64,000 nucleotides of DNA, taken from positions 62,001 through 126,000 of the forward strand of contig NZ_BILY01000005.1 of the NCBI RefSeq assembly GCF_004000805.1, written 5' to 3'. Under the pieces are notes generated by a model, which saw only the letters and a program-made list of their open reading frames with translations, was not told the origin of the DNA and did not search any database. Shown one piece after another: positions 8,100-16,922 of the stretch. Within the stretch, counting starts at the first letter, position 1, and each line of letters begins with the position of its first letter. The position numbers were made by a program, and so were the translations under genes. The stretch is from Paenibacillus glycanilyticus NBRC 16618. GTDB lineage: Bacteria; Bacillota; Bacilli; Paenibacillales; Paenibacillaceae.

Positions 8100-8948
8100 A
8101 TGAAGAAAAGAAGCTGGATGACGCTTGGCGTCGCACTGACGTTTCTTGCCACTGTATGGTTGGCCGGATGCAGCAGCAAAGAAGGAGGGAACGGCAACGG
8201 CGCAAGCGGGGAGCCAGCGTCCGGAACGGCTTCGGCGCTGGAGAGCATCAAAAGCCGAGGGAAACTCGTTGTCGGCGTTAAGTACGACACGAAGCTGTTC
8301 GGCCTGAAGGATCCGGCGAGCGGCAACGTCGAAGGCTTTGACGTCGACATCGCCAAGGCGCTCGCCAAGGAGCTTCTTGGCGACGAGACCAAGATCGAGC
8401 TGAAGGAGGTTACTTCCAAAACGCGCATTCCGATGTTGAACAACAACGATATCGATATAATCGTCGCCACGATGACGATTACGGAAGAGCGCAAGAAGGA
8501 AGTCGATTTCTCCGACGTGTACTTTAAAGCTGGCCAGTCCCTTCTGGTGAAGAAAGGAAGTCCGATAAAGAGCATCGACGACATCAAGAAGGGTACGAAA
8601 GTATTGGCCGTGAAAGGCTCCACCTCGGTCGACAACATTAAAGCGAAAGCGCCGGATGCCACCATCCTGGAGTTCGATAATTACCAGGACGCGTTCAGCG
8701 CGCTTAAAGCCGGTCAAGGCGACACGCTGACGACCGATAACGCGATTTTGTACGGCATGGCGGTTCAGGATCCTAACTTCGAGGTTGTCGGCGAGCCGTT
8801 CACCGATGAGCCGTACGGCATTGCGATCAAGAAAGGCGCAACCGATCTTCTGAATAGCGTAAACGCTGGATTGAAGAAGCTCCATGACAGCGGCGAATAC
8901 GACAAGATTTACGAGAAATGGATCGGCAAAGCGCCGTCCGGGGAATAG
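8100..8948 (+). CDS. glnH: Amino-acid-binding lipoprotein GlnH
   Basis: Extracellular solute-binding lipoprotein, 282 residues. ATG 8100 follows GGAGAGGGG. The lipobox is LAGC (signal MKKRSWMTLGVALTFLATVW), then a Gly/Ser/Asn linker. The SBP_bac_3 domain runs IKSRGKLVVGVKYDTKLFG, VEGFDVDIAKALAKEL, MTITEERKKEVDFSDVYF to DEPYGIAIKKG. This is the polar amino-acid family; similarity in pattern and operon position to GlnH suggests glutamine or glutamate. A stable hairpin separates it from glnM and may raise its expression relative to the permeases. Confidence 0.9.
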   Translation: MKKRSWMTLGVALTFLATVWLAGCSSKEGGNGNGASGEPASGTASALESIKSRGKLVVGVKYDTKLFGLKDPASGNVEGFDVDIAKALAKELLGDETKIELKEVTSKTRIPMLNNNDIDIIVATMTITEERKKEVDFSDVYFKAGQSLLVKKGSPIKSIDDIKKGTKVLAVKGSTSVDNIKAKAPDATILEFDNYQDAFSALKAGQGDTLTTDNAILYGMAVQDPNFEVVGEPFTDEPYGIAIKKGATDLLNSVNAGLKKLHDSGEYDKIYEKWIGKAPSGE

Positions 8949-8961
8949 AAGTCTGCGAACA

Positions 8962-8994
8962 AGAGGATGGGTGGCCAATCGCCACCCATCCTCT
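8962..8994 (+). promoter_or_regulatory. Intercistronic hairpin between glnH and glnM
   Basis: AGAGGATGGGTGGC (8962-8975) pairs perfectly with GCCACCCATCCTCT (8981-8994) around CAATC. No T-run follows, so it is better read as an mRNA-stabilising or attenuating element inside the operon than as a full terminator. Confidence 0.65.
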
Positions 8995-9023
8995 GCATAT
9001 CAAGAATAGAGGGAGGGAGTAGC

Positions 9024-9677
9024 ATGCCGGACATAGCGATTTTCACAGACAATCTCGAAATTTACATGAAAGGGTTTGGCAACACGGTCTGGGCGAGCGT
9101 CATTGCATTACTCGGCAGCTTCGCTCTTGGGACGATCATCGCCGTATTCCGTATTTCGTCCGTCAAGCCGCTCAGGTGGATCGGGACGGCTTACGTCGAG
9201 TTTGTTCGGAATATACCGCTTTTGCTAGTCGTCTTCGTGTTTTATTACGGCTTGCCATCGGTCGGCGTGACATTAAGCGGATTTATATGCGGCACGGTCG
9301 GACTAACGGTATATACGGCTTCCTTCGTTGCCGAAGCGATCCGGGCGGGCATTATGAGCATTCCGGCCGGACAGACGGAGGCGGCCAGAGCTTCGGGATT
9401 GACATACATGCAGACGATGCGGCATGTCGTGCTTCCGCAAGCCATTAAAATCGTCATTCCGCCGCTCAGCAATCAATTCATAAACCTCGTGAAAAACTCG
9501 TCTGTTCTTGGCGTCTTCGCAGGATTCGACTTGATGTATTACGGCGATCAGGTGGCGAGCAAGACGTACGCGACCTTCGATACTTACCTCTTTGTTGCGG
9601 CGCTGTATCTCGTTCTTACCATTCCTTTGAGCTTAGCGGCGCTGCAGCTAGAGCGAAGGTTAGCCAAGAACGGTTAG
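9024..9677 (+). CDS. glnM: Amino-acid ABC transporter permease GlnM-like
   Basis: Membrane subunit of the HisM/GlnP class, 217 residues from ATG 9024, which follows AGGGAGGGA. The N-terminal amphipathic stretch and about five hydrophobic segments are typical. The EAA region reads EAARASGLTYMQTMRHVVLP, and FVRNIPLLLVVFVFYYGLP is a diagnostic sequence of polar amino-acid permeases. Downstream, a second similar permease completes the heterodimeric channel. Confidence 0.88.
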   Translation: MPDIAIFTDNLEIYMKGFGNTVWASVIALLGSFALGTIIAVFRISSVKPLRWIGTAYVEFVRNIPLLLVVFVFYYGLPSVGVTLSGFICGTVGLTVYTASFVAEAIRAGIMSIPAGQTEAARASGLTYMQTMRHVVLPQAIKIVIPPLSNQFINLVKNSSVLGVFAGFDLMYYGDQVASKTYATFDTYLFVAALYLVLTIPLSLAALQLERRLAKNG

Positions 9678-9746
9678 AGTTCGTTTTTACGCCACTGAAC
9701 ACCGTGAACCGCAAAATTCGCGAATAACTTTTAGGAGGATCGGCGG

Positions 9747-10397
9747 ATGGACATTGCTGGCGCTTTTTCATACCATAATCTCATCTTCATCATAAAAGGC
9801 TTCGGCATCACGCTCTGGGTTGCCTTCATCGCGATTGTGCTGAGCTTCGTGCTGGGCAGCATCACCGGAACGCTTCGTTATATGAGAATTCCGGTCGTAT
9901 CCCGCATCCTCGGCGTAATCGTCGAGTTTATCCGCAATTTGCCGCTGCTGCTGATCTTGTTTTTCACTTATTTCGCGATGCCGGACGTCGGTCTCAAGCT
10001 GGGGGTCATGAGCTCGGCCATTGTTGGTCTGGCGGTATTCGAAGCTGCCATGATCTCGGAAATCGTGCGCAGCGGACTAAGCTCCATCCCGAAAGGCCAG
10101 GTCGAAGCAGCCCGTTCGTCGGGTCTCACCTATACGCAAACGGTGTGGCATATCGTGCTCCCTCAGGGATTGAGGCGCATGGTTCCGCCAATCGTAAGCC
10201 AGTTCATCTCCCTTCTCAAGGACACGTCGCTAGCCATCGTCATATCCCTGCCTGAGCTGATGCATAATTCCAAGATCGTCATCGCGCAAAATTTCAATTA
10301 TACCCTTCCCATTCTCGCACTCGTGGCCGTCTTATATTTCGCAATTAACTATGCGCTGTCGCTTGCGGCTAGGCGCCTGGAAAATAAATGGGGCTAA
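9747..10397 (+). CDS. glnP: Amino-acid ABC transporter permease GlnP-like
   Basis: Second permease of the importer, 216 residues, with TAGGAGG before ATG 9747. It shows FIRNLPLLLILFFTYFAMP and the EAA loop EAARSSGLTYTQTVWHIVLP, paralogous to the partner encoded upstream. The histidine-kinase gene begins 23 bp after its stop without an evident terminator, so importer and two-component system are probably one transcription unit. Confidence 0.88.
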   Translation: MDIAGAFSYHNLIFIIKGFGITLWVAFIAIVLSFVLGSITGTLRYMRIPVVSRILGVIVEFIRNLPLLLILFFTYFAMPDVGLKLGVMSSAIVGLAVFEAAMISEIVRSGLSSIPKGQVEAARSSGLTYTQTVWHIVLPQGLRRMVPPIVSQFISLLKDTSLAIVISLPELMHNSKIVIAQNFNYTLPILALVAVLYFAINYALSLAARRLENKWG

Positions 10398-10420
10398 GCA
10401 TCCTCGGACTTTAGATCCCG

Positions 10421-11728
10421 ATGGGGGTCATTCCTATAACCATTACAAATTGGTACAAATCCGAAAGCATGCAAATGACCGTCGTCGCCATCGTCGTAGC
10501 GGTTGCCGGGGAATTCAAAATCAACCCGTTCAGCGGAGAGGTCTTCCGCATCGGTCTTGGCAGCAGCGCCTTTCTGTTCTTGCTTCTGTTGATGAGCCAT
10601 CTGCCTTATTTGCGGACGGGACTTGCCGCTGGCGCGACGGTACTGCTGTTTCGGGTATCTTTTGACGGAGCAGCCTCTCCCGGCGCTTTCTATCTTCTGG
10701 GCAGCTTGAAGACGCACTTCTCCGCCATGCTCTATTACATCGTCTTCGCGGCCGGAATGGCTCTCATTCAACGCAGATTGCATCAATTAAATCCTCTTAT
10801 TCTCGGCGCGTGCGTGTCCCTCATCGACTTTGTCTCCAATGAAGCGGAGCTGCTGATGCGAAGCTTCGCTTTCGGACTGCCGTATTTTCAAACCAATCAG
10901 TGGCTGTTGATTCCGGTCATCGCCGTGGTGCGCAGCTATTTTACGACGGGCATCTACAGCAGCATCGCCGTGCACCAAATGCGGAGCGTTCACGCCGAAC
11001 AGCAAAAACGGATCGAACAAATGATCAATGTCGGCAGCGGGCTCTATGGCGAGGTATTCTATTTGCGCAAATCGATGGATGTAATCGAACGGATTACCGC
11101 AAAGAGCCATGATCTGTACGGTCTACTGAACAAAGAAGGGCTGAACGACTACGGCCGGTCCGTTCTCGAGATTACCCAGCAGATTCACGAGGTGAAGAAG
11201 GATTCACAGCGAATTCTTGCGGGACTGATGAAGCTGGCAGACTTGGAGAGCGCTCCGGAAATGACCTTGGCGGAGATTGTTGAGCTTGTGATGAAGTCGA
11301 ACGGCGAATACAGCCGGATGCTGAAAAAAGAGGTGAGGATCGAGAAAGAAGTCGGGATCGATTACCTGACCGCGCACTACATACCGCTAATCACCGTACT
11401 CAACAATTTGGCCGCCAACTCGGTCGAAGCAATTGAGCGGCTAGGAACGATTCGCATCCGCGTAAGCGAACGCGAAGGAGAAACCATGTTTATCGTCAGC
11501 GATACGGGAACGGGAATCGCCGAACAGGATAAAGAAATGGTGTTTGAGCCCGGATTTACGACCAAATTCAATCAGGAAGGCGTCGCTGCGACGGGCATCG
11601 GCCTTTCGCATGTTCGCGATATCGTGGGCTCGTTCAGGGGCAGACTCCTCCTTATGGAACCGGGGCGGGAAGCTGAAACCACGTTTGTCGCGGCCTTTCC
11701 GACCGTTAAGTTGAAGAAGGGAGTGTAG
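10421..11728 (+). CDS. glnK: Sensor histidine kinase, GlnK (YcbA)-like
   Basis: Membrane sensor kinase, up to 435 residues. The N-terminal half has five or so hydrophobic segments, then a helical DHp-like region (NVGSGLYGEVFYLRKSMD...). The C-terminal GHKL ATPase domain has N-box NNLAANSVEAIE, G1 DTGTGIAE and G2 TGIGLSHVRDIV. The phosphoacceptor His is not in a classic HE/DxxP motif; EITQQIHEVKKD is a candidate. The start is uncertain: ATG 10421 lacks a ribosome site and ATG 10469 is an alternative. The cognate regulator follows 5 bp later. In B. subtilis GlnK-GlnL responds to glutamine, which fits the adjacent glnQHMP. Confidence 0.8.
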   Translation: MGVIPITITNWYKSESMQMTVVAIVVAVAGEFKINPFSGEVFRIGLGSSAFLFLLLLMSHLPYLRTGLAAGATVLLFRVSFDGAASPGAFYLLGSLKTHFSAMLYYIVFAAGMALIQRRLHQLNPLILGACVSLIDFVSNEAELLMRSFAFGLPYFQTNQWLLIPVIAVVRSYFTTGIYSSIAVHQMRSVHAEQQKRIEQMINVGSGLYGEVFYLRKSMDVIERITAKSHDLYGLLNKEGLNDYGRSVLEITQQIHEVKKDSQRILAGLMKLADLESAPEMTLAEIVELVMKSNGEYSRMLKKEVRIEKEVGIDYLTAHYIPLITVLNNLAANSVEAIERLGTIRIRVSEREGETMFIVSDTGTGIAEQDKEMVFEPGFTTKFNQEGVAATGIGLSHVRDIVGSFRGRLLLMEPGREAETTFVAAFPTVKLKKGV

Positions 11729-11733
11729 GCGCA

Positions 11734-12633
11734 ATGCTATCATTCTGTATTGTCGACGACGATGCGGTCAGCAGGCGTATGCTGCAGACCATTATCGAGA
11801 AAGGCGGCGTAGGGGAGGTGCTGGGAATGGCGTCGGGCGGCGTTGAAGGGAAGCGGCTTGTACTGGACGAGAACCCCGATGTTGTGGTCATTGATCTATT
11901 GATGCCGGACCAGGACGGAATCGAAACGATTGCGCGGCTGAAGCAGGAAGGTTACGGGGGCAAGTACGTCATGATCTCGCAGATCGAGAACAAAGAAATG
12001 ATCAGCAAAGCGTACCAAGCGGGCATTGAATTTTATATCCAGAAGCCGATTAACCGGGTGGAAGTAAAAGCTGTGCTTGGCAAAGTAAGCGAGCAATGGC
12101 GAATGGCCCGTTATCTGAAGGAAATCAAACAGTCGATCGCAAAGCTGGATGACCTGAATTCGGAGCCCGCGGGGACCCGGAAGAAGCATGATGCCAAAGA
12201 GACCTTGCGGATGATCTTAATGGACATGGGTATCGTCGGGGAGAGCGGAAGTCACGACATCATCGAGATGACGTCATGGTTGATTGGGCGGCAGCAAGGC
12301 GGCGGCTTCCCGTCACTGAAATTATTGTACGAGGTTGGAGCCCGGGCGAGCAAGCCGGAGGGCTGCGATATGGAAAAGGAGGGGAAGGCGGTCGAACAGC
12401 GCGTCCGCCGGACTGTCATTGCCGCTTTATCCAACTTGGCAAGCATTGGGCTGACGGATTACAGCCATCCAAAGTTCGAGCATTACGCACCGCTTTATTT
12501 CGATTTCGAAGACGTGCGTCTCAAGATGAGAGAAATCGACGAGAAATGCCCGCAGGAGAAGCGCAAAGTCAACATCAAGAAATTTCTTCAAGTGCTGTAC
12601 CTGGAAACGCTGGATAAAATGAAAAACCAGTAA
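11734..12633 (+). CDS. glnL: Two-component response regulator, GlnL (YcbB)-like
   Basis: 299 residues. The receiver domain occupies residues 1-120, with acidic pocket VDDD, phospho-Asp in VVIDLLMPDQDG and conserved Lys in IQKPINR. A YcbB-type C-terminal domain follows (ETLRMILMDMGIVGESG...ALSNLASIGLTDYSHPKFEHY...VNIKKFLQVLY), the output domain known from B. subtilis GlnL. AGAAGGGAG lies about 10 bases before ATG 11734. It is predicted to activate glutamine-utilisation genes with the upstream kinase. Confidence 0.82.
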   Translation: MLSFCIVDDDAVSRRMLQTIIEKGGVGEVLGMASGGVEGKRLVLDENPDVVVIDLLMPDQDGIETIARLKQEGYGGKYVMISQIENKEMISKAYQAGIEFYIQKPINRVEVKAVLGKVSEQWRMARYLKEIKQSIAKLDDLNSEPAGTRKKHDAKETLRMILMDMGIVGESGSHDIIEMTSWLIGRQQGGGFPSLKLLYEVGARASKPEGCDMEKEGKAVEQRVRRTVIAALSNLASIGLTDYSHPKFEHYAPLYFDFEDVRLKMREIDEKCPQEKRKVNIKKFLQVLYLETLDKMKNQ

Positions 12634-12640
12634 TAGATAA

Positions 12641-12671
12641 GTCGCATATACTGCGGCTTTTTTATTTTTAT
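12641..12671 (+). terminator. Rho-independent terminator of the gln operon
   Basis: GTCGCA (12641-12646) pairs with TGCGGC (12652-12657), followed by TTTTTTATTTTT. Confidence 0.8.
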
Positions 12672-12956
12672 AGGAAGTTAGATACATAAATGATTTCCGG
12701 GCAGTTTTTCATTATTTTAACCAACTGTCGAATTATGTCGTTATCTCGTGCATCCGAATAGTCCCGCTGCCGTGACGATTTAGCCCTTTAAAATAGTCCT
12801 TCTATATAGGGGCATCTCCCTATGTACGGGCCATGATCGGACAGGCATAATAATCTTGCGCAAGCAAAAGGAAATGTTTACCTGTTTTCGAGCCTTCGTT
12901 TGCGCCGCTTTGCATACGGGACGATGTTCCGAACGATAAGGAGGAAAAGTCAAAAA
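12672..12956. other. Intergenic region, no gene seen
   Basis: About 285 bp between the gln terminator and the dockerin-protein gene. It is AT-rich at first. I found no ORF with a ribosome site and no confident promoter; an upstream in-frame ATG at 12900 lacks a ribosome site. Confidence 0.5.
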
Positions 12957-14996
12957 ATGATGAATTCGAACACCAGGATCAATTATAGACGGCAGCTCGC
13001 GAAAGCGGCGATGGCCGTCCTGCTGCTTCTCGGCCTCGTCTATATTCATGTCCAGCCCGCCCGCGCCGCTTCGGTACCGCGACTTGTGGTAACGAGTCCG
13101 GTGGCCGATTCCTTCGTGCAAGATCGCATCTTTGTCCGCGTTACGGTCAATTCTCAGGTGCCCATTGCCGAAACAAAGGCCACGGCGGCAAGCCTGCCGG
13201 CGGTCAGCTTAACGAAGCAGGCTAGCGTCTGCGGATCGTCCTGCGAATACACCGGCTGGGTCGATGTCTCTTCGCTTCCTTGGGGGAATTTCACCTTGAC
13301 GCTTTCCGCGGTTGACGTTGATGGCATTTCCAGCGCTCCGACCGCCATCGCGCTCAAGCACAACCAAAATCCCGTGATTCATCCTGCTGCGCCGCTTCCG
13401 TTCGAAGTCGCTGACCCGAATCTGGCGGTCAACGTTTCTTGTACCGACGATAATCCCGGATCGGGCTGCAGCAGCCTGAAGCTTAGCATCAACGGAAAGC
13501 TGTTGCTGTCCGGCACGAATACGCTTGCCGAGACGATTTCCGCGGAGCAATGGCTCGGTCAGCCGGCTACCGTACAGCTCAGCGCTACCGACTCCAGCGG
13601 GTTGACCAGCACGCAGTCGTATCCGATCTACGTCGAGAACGTCTCGAACCTGACGACTGTCTCGAAGGAAGCGGGCCTTGTGCTGGATACGGACGCGTCG
13701 CGCACGCTGCTATGGAATGCCTACGATCATCGTCTGCGCATTCACCACAGGGATACGAACGAAGTGGAGACGCTGCCGCTGCTCGTAGCGGAACAGACGC
13801 AGATGAACGTACGGCTAATCCCCGGAGGCGCTATGGGCAGCGCGTTTGATGCAACCGGCTTAGACTTGCCCGACGGCTATTATCGGAAAGGTCTCGACCC
13901 GCTGGGTTCCTATTCGCGTTTCGTATGGTGCAACAGCCAGCTGCAATCCCTTGCAGGGGATGATATTCGCGTGAGTGGAGATTGGGCTGCCTACCATGCT
14001 CCGGGAGGAGGACTTCGCGAGCTGATGCTTGCGAACACCGCATCCGGTGAAACGGTCTCCGTCGGCTTCACCGACCGATTCGATTATGCGCTTGACGATC
14101 AGGGCACGCTTGTGTTTGCGCGAGAGGGCAAGCTATTCCGGCACGCGGAGGGCGCGGCTGCGCAAATTACGCCAAACGACGGGTTCACCTACCGCTCACC
14201 GGTCATGGACGGCGGCGTGCTGCTCTATGCACGGGATGACCAATCGACGAACGGCTCCAAGCTTATTATCGATCGGGATGGCGTTACGGAGGAGCTTGTT
14301 GGCGCATCTACCGTGACGGGGGATTACCTGACGGCAGGCGGCTGGATTGCCTATACGGTATATACGGAGGCCGGTCAGAAGCAGCTATGGCTGCGGTCGC
14401 CTGCCGGAGAGAATGAGCGGTTGACGCCGACCAGCACGGCCGACAGCCATTTCGTTGCTCTTTCGGTTACTGGCGAAGCCGCTTACACCTATGACGGCGG
14501 TATTTGGCTGAGTCGTCTGCAAGAGGATGGCAGGCTGCCATCCGAGCGGATCGTCACAGATAAAGCGAAGATGCAATGGAAGCACGGGTGGCAGGTCTAT
14601 CTCGGCACCGCTTGGTACGAGGTGCCGGGTACGGATCCAGGCACGGACCCAGGCACGGATCCAGGCACGGACCCAGGCACCGATCCAGGAACGGACCCTG
14701 GTACGGATCCAGGCACAGACCCAGGCACGGATCCTGTGCCAACGGCTGACCTCGACGGCAATGGCCAGGTCGACTGGCTGGATGCGATTGAATTCCTGCG
14801 CACGTACGGAACGGAGCGAGGGCAGCTTCATTATGATCCCAGAGCCGATTTTGACGCGGACGGCGTTATTGGGAAGGCGGATCTGATCATTTTCTTGAGA
14901 GAGGGACATTTTGGCGCCAACTTGAACGCCGCCCTGCATAAGTTGATAACCGAAATCGCGGGCGGAAGCCACCGGACTTCGATTATTCACCGGTAG
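12957..14996 (+). CDS. Secreted multidomain protein with C-terminal dockerin
   Basis: About 679 residues from ATG 12957; AAGGAGG at 12938-12944 is 12 bases upstream. The signal peptide RQLAKAAMAVLLLLGLVYIH is followed by AxA-type cleavage (ARAAS). It continues with an Ig-like region (PRLVVTSPVADSFV.., Cys pairs CGSSC and CTDD..GC), then a beta-propeller-like region with repeated W-AY and LLYARDD blades. Eight GTDP repeats form the linker. The C-terminal dockerin type I pair has Ca-binding loops DLDGNGQVDWLD and DFDADGVIGKAD. Dockerins bind cohesins; no cohesin gene is in the window. It is probably a surface or extracellular enzyme-complex component. Catalytic activity not recognised. Confidence 0.8.
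   Translation: MMNSNTRINYRRQLAKAAMAVLLLLGLVYIHVQPARAASVPRLVVTSPVADSFVQDRIFVRVTVNSQVPIAETKATAASLPAVSLTKQASVCGSSCEYTGWVDVSSLPWGNFTLTLSAVDVDGISSAPTAIALKHNQNPVIHPAAPLPFEVADPNLAVNVSCTDDNPGSGCSSLKLSINGKLLLSGTNTLAETISAEQWLGQPATVQLSATDSSGLTSTQSYPIYVENVSNLTTVSKEAGLVLDTDASRTLLWNAYDHRLRIHHRDTNEVETLPLLVAEQTQMNVRLIPGGAMGSAFDATGLDLPDGYYRKGLDPLGSYSRFVWCNSQLQSLAGDDIRVSGDWAAYHAPGGGLRELMLANTASGETVSVGFTDRFDYALDDQGTLVFAREGKLFRHAEGAAAQITPNDGFTYRSPVMDGGVLLYARDDQSTNGSKLIIDRDGVTEELVGASTVTGDYLTAGGWIAYTVYTEAGQKQLWLRSPAGENERLTPTSTADSHFVALSVTGEAAYTYDGGIWLSRLQEDGRLPSERIVTDKAKMQWKHGWQVYLGTAWYEVPGTDPGTDPGTDPGTDPGTDPGTDPGTDPGTDPGTDPVPTADLDGNGQVDWLDAIEFLRTYGTERGQLHYDPRADFDADGVIGKADLIIFLREGHFGANLNAALHKLITEIAGGSHRTSIIHR
14628..14723 (+). 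repeat. Eight 12-bp tandem repeats encoding a GTDP linker
   Basis: Eight consecutive copies of GGNACNGAYCCN (96 bp) in frame with the dockerin-protein gene. The third-base differences show the array is not brand new. It probably works as a flexible linker; repeat number may vary between strains. Confidence 0.9.
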
Positions 14997-15021
14997 CAGC
15001 AGGTTTACGCGAAGGAACGAA

Positions 15022-15065
15022 AAAGAGCTATCCTCGAAGCGTCTGCTTCTTGGATAGCTCTTTGT
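15022..15065. terminator. Bidirectional terminator between convergent genes
   Basis: AAAGAGCTATCC (15022-15033) pairs with GGATAGCTCTTT (15052-15063). An inner GAAGC/GCTTC stem closes on GTCT. It serves the dockerin-protein gene and the sugar importer on the opposite strand. Confidence 0.75.
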
Positions 15066-15084
15066 GTTCTCCAGACGGGTATGT

Positions 15085-15909
15085 TCAGCTTTTGATCGCG
15101 CCGGCAGCGATGTCGGAAATAAACTGCTTGCTGACAAACAGGAACAAGACGATGAGCGGGATTACCGCCAGCAGCGTGCCCGCGACGACCATCGCATAAT
15201 CGGTCACGTAAATTCCGTTCAGAGAGGAGAGCGCCACCTGCAGCGTAAATTTGCTTTCATCATTAAGGATGATCAGCGGCCAGAGATAATCGTTCCAGGA
15301 ACCGATGAAAGTAAATGCCCCCAGGAAAGACAACGCCGGGCGAAGGATAGGTATGGCGACGTTCCAGTAGAGACGAAAATAACCGCAGCCGTCGATCCGT
15401 CCGGCATCCAGCAGCTCGGATGGAACGGCTTCCTGCGCGTATTGGCGAATCCAGAAAATGCCGAACGCATTGGCCATACCGGGAATAATCAGCGCCTTGA
15501 AGGAGCCTACCCACCCGAACTTCGCCATAATGACGAAGGAAGGAACGAGCGAGAGCTGCGACGGCGCCATCATCGTTGCGAGCAGAAGGACAAACAGCCA
15601 CTTTTTGCCCGGGAAACTGAATTTAGCGAACGTAAAGCCGGCCAAGGAATCGAAGAACAACACCAGCAAGGTGCTGCAGGAGGCCACGAAAAGCGAGTTG
15701 AGAAACGCGCCAAAGAAATCAACGTTATCGAACACCCGCGTTATGTTGCTTATAAAATGCGTCCCGAACCAAAACTTTGGAGGGAAGCTGTATATTTCCG
15801 CTGTCGTACGCGTGGCCATCACGGCCAGCCAGTAAAAAGGAAAGACGGAAACGACAAGTCCAATAATAAGCCCGAGATAGAGCAGGAGGGCAGATTTCCT
15901 TTTAACCAT
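15085..15909 (-). CDS. Carbohydrate ABC transporter permease, MalG-like (CUT1)
   Basis: 274 residues from ATG 15909, preferred over GTG 15918, which overlaps the ribosome site GGGGTG. About six membrane segments are present. The EAA-type loop is near residue 190 (DAGRIDGCGYFRLYWNVAIP), and it ends FVSKQFISDIAAGAIKS, a typical MalG terminus. It is the last gene of a three-gene operon (binding protein, MalF-like, MalG-like) lacking an ATPase, which is probably supplied in trans. Confidence 0.9.
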   Translation of the reverse strand: MVKRKSALLLYLGLIIGLVVSVFPFYWLAVMATRTTAEIYSFPPKFWFGTHFISNITRVFDNVDFFGAFLNSLFVASCSTLLVLFFDSLAGFTFAKFSFPGKKWLFVLLLATMMAPSQLSLVPSFVIMAKFGWVGSFKALIIPGMANAFGIFWIRQYAQEAVPSELLDAGRIDGCGYFRLYWNVAIPILRPALSFLGAFTFIGSWNDYLWPLIILNDESKFTLQVALSSLNGIYVTDYAMVVAGTLLAVIPLIVLFLFVSKQFISDIAAGAIKS

Positions 15910-15923
15910 GCGTATCACCCCGT

Positions 15924-16886
15924 TTATTCATCTTTGGCACCGCCGCCCTGAACGATCCGCCAGTTGAAGACCGAGAAGAGGGCTATCAATATGAACATGC
16001 CCCAGCCTACGGCGGAACCGTAGCCGAAGTAATTGTTCACAAATGCCTCCCGGTACAGGTAGAGAACGATGGTCAGCCCCCCGCCGCTGACGCCGCCGTC
16101 GTTACCGACGAGCACTTGCGATTCGGTGAAGATCTGCATGCCTCCGATGGTGGAAGTAATGACGGTGAAAAGAATAATCGGCCGCAAGTTCGGGATCGTA
16201 ATGCGGAAGAAGGACTGGATGCCCGTGGCTCCGTCAATTTTGGCCGCCTCATAGAGAACGGTAGGAATGCTCTGGAGTCCCGCCAAATAAATGATGGCAT
16301 TGTATCCGACCCATCGCCAGATGACCATGACGGATACGGCCAGCTGAATGCCCCAGGTTTTGTTCAGCCATTCCACGGGGGAAAGTCCGAAGAGGGACAG
16401 GAAATAGTTCAGCAGCCCGTAATTATTGGAGAATACCGTGCTGAACACAATGGCAACCGCTACAAGCGATGTGACGTTCGGCAAGAAATAACCGATGCGG
16501 AAGAAGGTGCGGAACCTCGTGAACGACGCATTCAGCAAAAACGCGATAATAAGCGCGAAAAACAGCATTGGAATGGACGAATAGATCCAGATCAGGATCG
16601 TATTGCCTACCGCTTTCCAGAACTCGGGATCGGTGACCATAAATTGATAATTGTTGAGACCGTTATAGGTCATCACGCCGATGCCGTCCCATCTCTGGAA
16701 AGAAAGATACATCGAGAATAGTATGGGGAATAAGCCAAAGACGGCAAACAAGATGTAAAAGGGAGAAATGGCCAGATATTGTTTCCGGTGCTTCCATATT
16801 TCAGACGCTAAACCTCGCTTCCGCTCCGAGAGCTGCATGGAGCTTCCGCTATCGAATTGAGTTCGGTTCTGTAAGGGTTGAGCCAT
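15924..16886 (-). CDS. Carbohydrate ABC transporter permease, MalF/UgpA-like (CUT1)
   Basis: 320 residues; GGAGGT lies 7 bases before ATG 16886. The EAA loop is EAAKIDGATGIQSFFRITIP near residue 215, and LSFQRWDGIGVMTYNGLNNY is a typical first periplasmic segment. It stands 14 bases before the MalG-like partner. The substrate is not evident from the permeases; the cre site in front of the operon indicates carbon catabolite control. Confidence 0.9.
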   Translation of the reverse strand: MAQPLQNRTQFDSGSSMQLSERKRGLASEIWKHRKQYLAISPFYILFAVFGLFPILFSMYLSFQRWDGIGVMTYNGLNNYQFMVTDPEFWKAVGNTILIWIYSSIPMLFFALIIAFLLNASFTRFRTFFRIGYFLPNVTSLVAVAIVFSTVFSNNYGLLNYFLSLFGLSPVEWLNKTWGIQLAVSVMVIWRWVGYNAIIYLAGLQSIPTVLYEAAKIDGATGIQSFFRITIPNLRPIILFTVITSTIGGMQIFTESQVLVGNDGGVSGGGLTIVLYLYREAFVNNYFGYGSAVGWGMFILIALFSVFNWRIVQGGGAKDE

Positions 16887-16922
16887 CAGATTCTACCTCC
16901 ATTGCCGGGATGGTATGATTCT

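Noticed and set aside
8031..8978. 315-codon minus-strand open frame opposite glnH
   Set aside because: Antisense shadow of a lipoprotein gene with signal peptide and lipobox.
15064..15951. 295-codon plus-strand open frame opposite the MalG-like permease
   Set aside because: Exact antisense of a clear permease gene; highly charged, low-credibility composition and no ribosome site.
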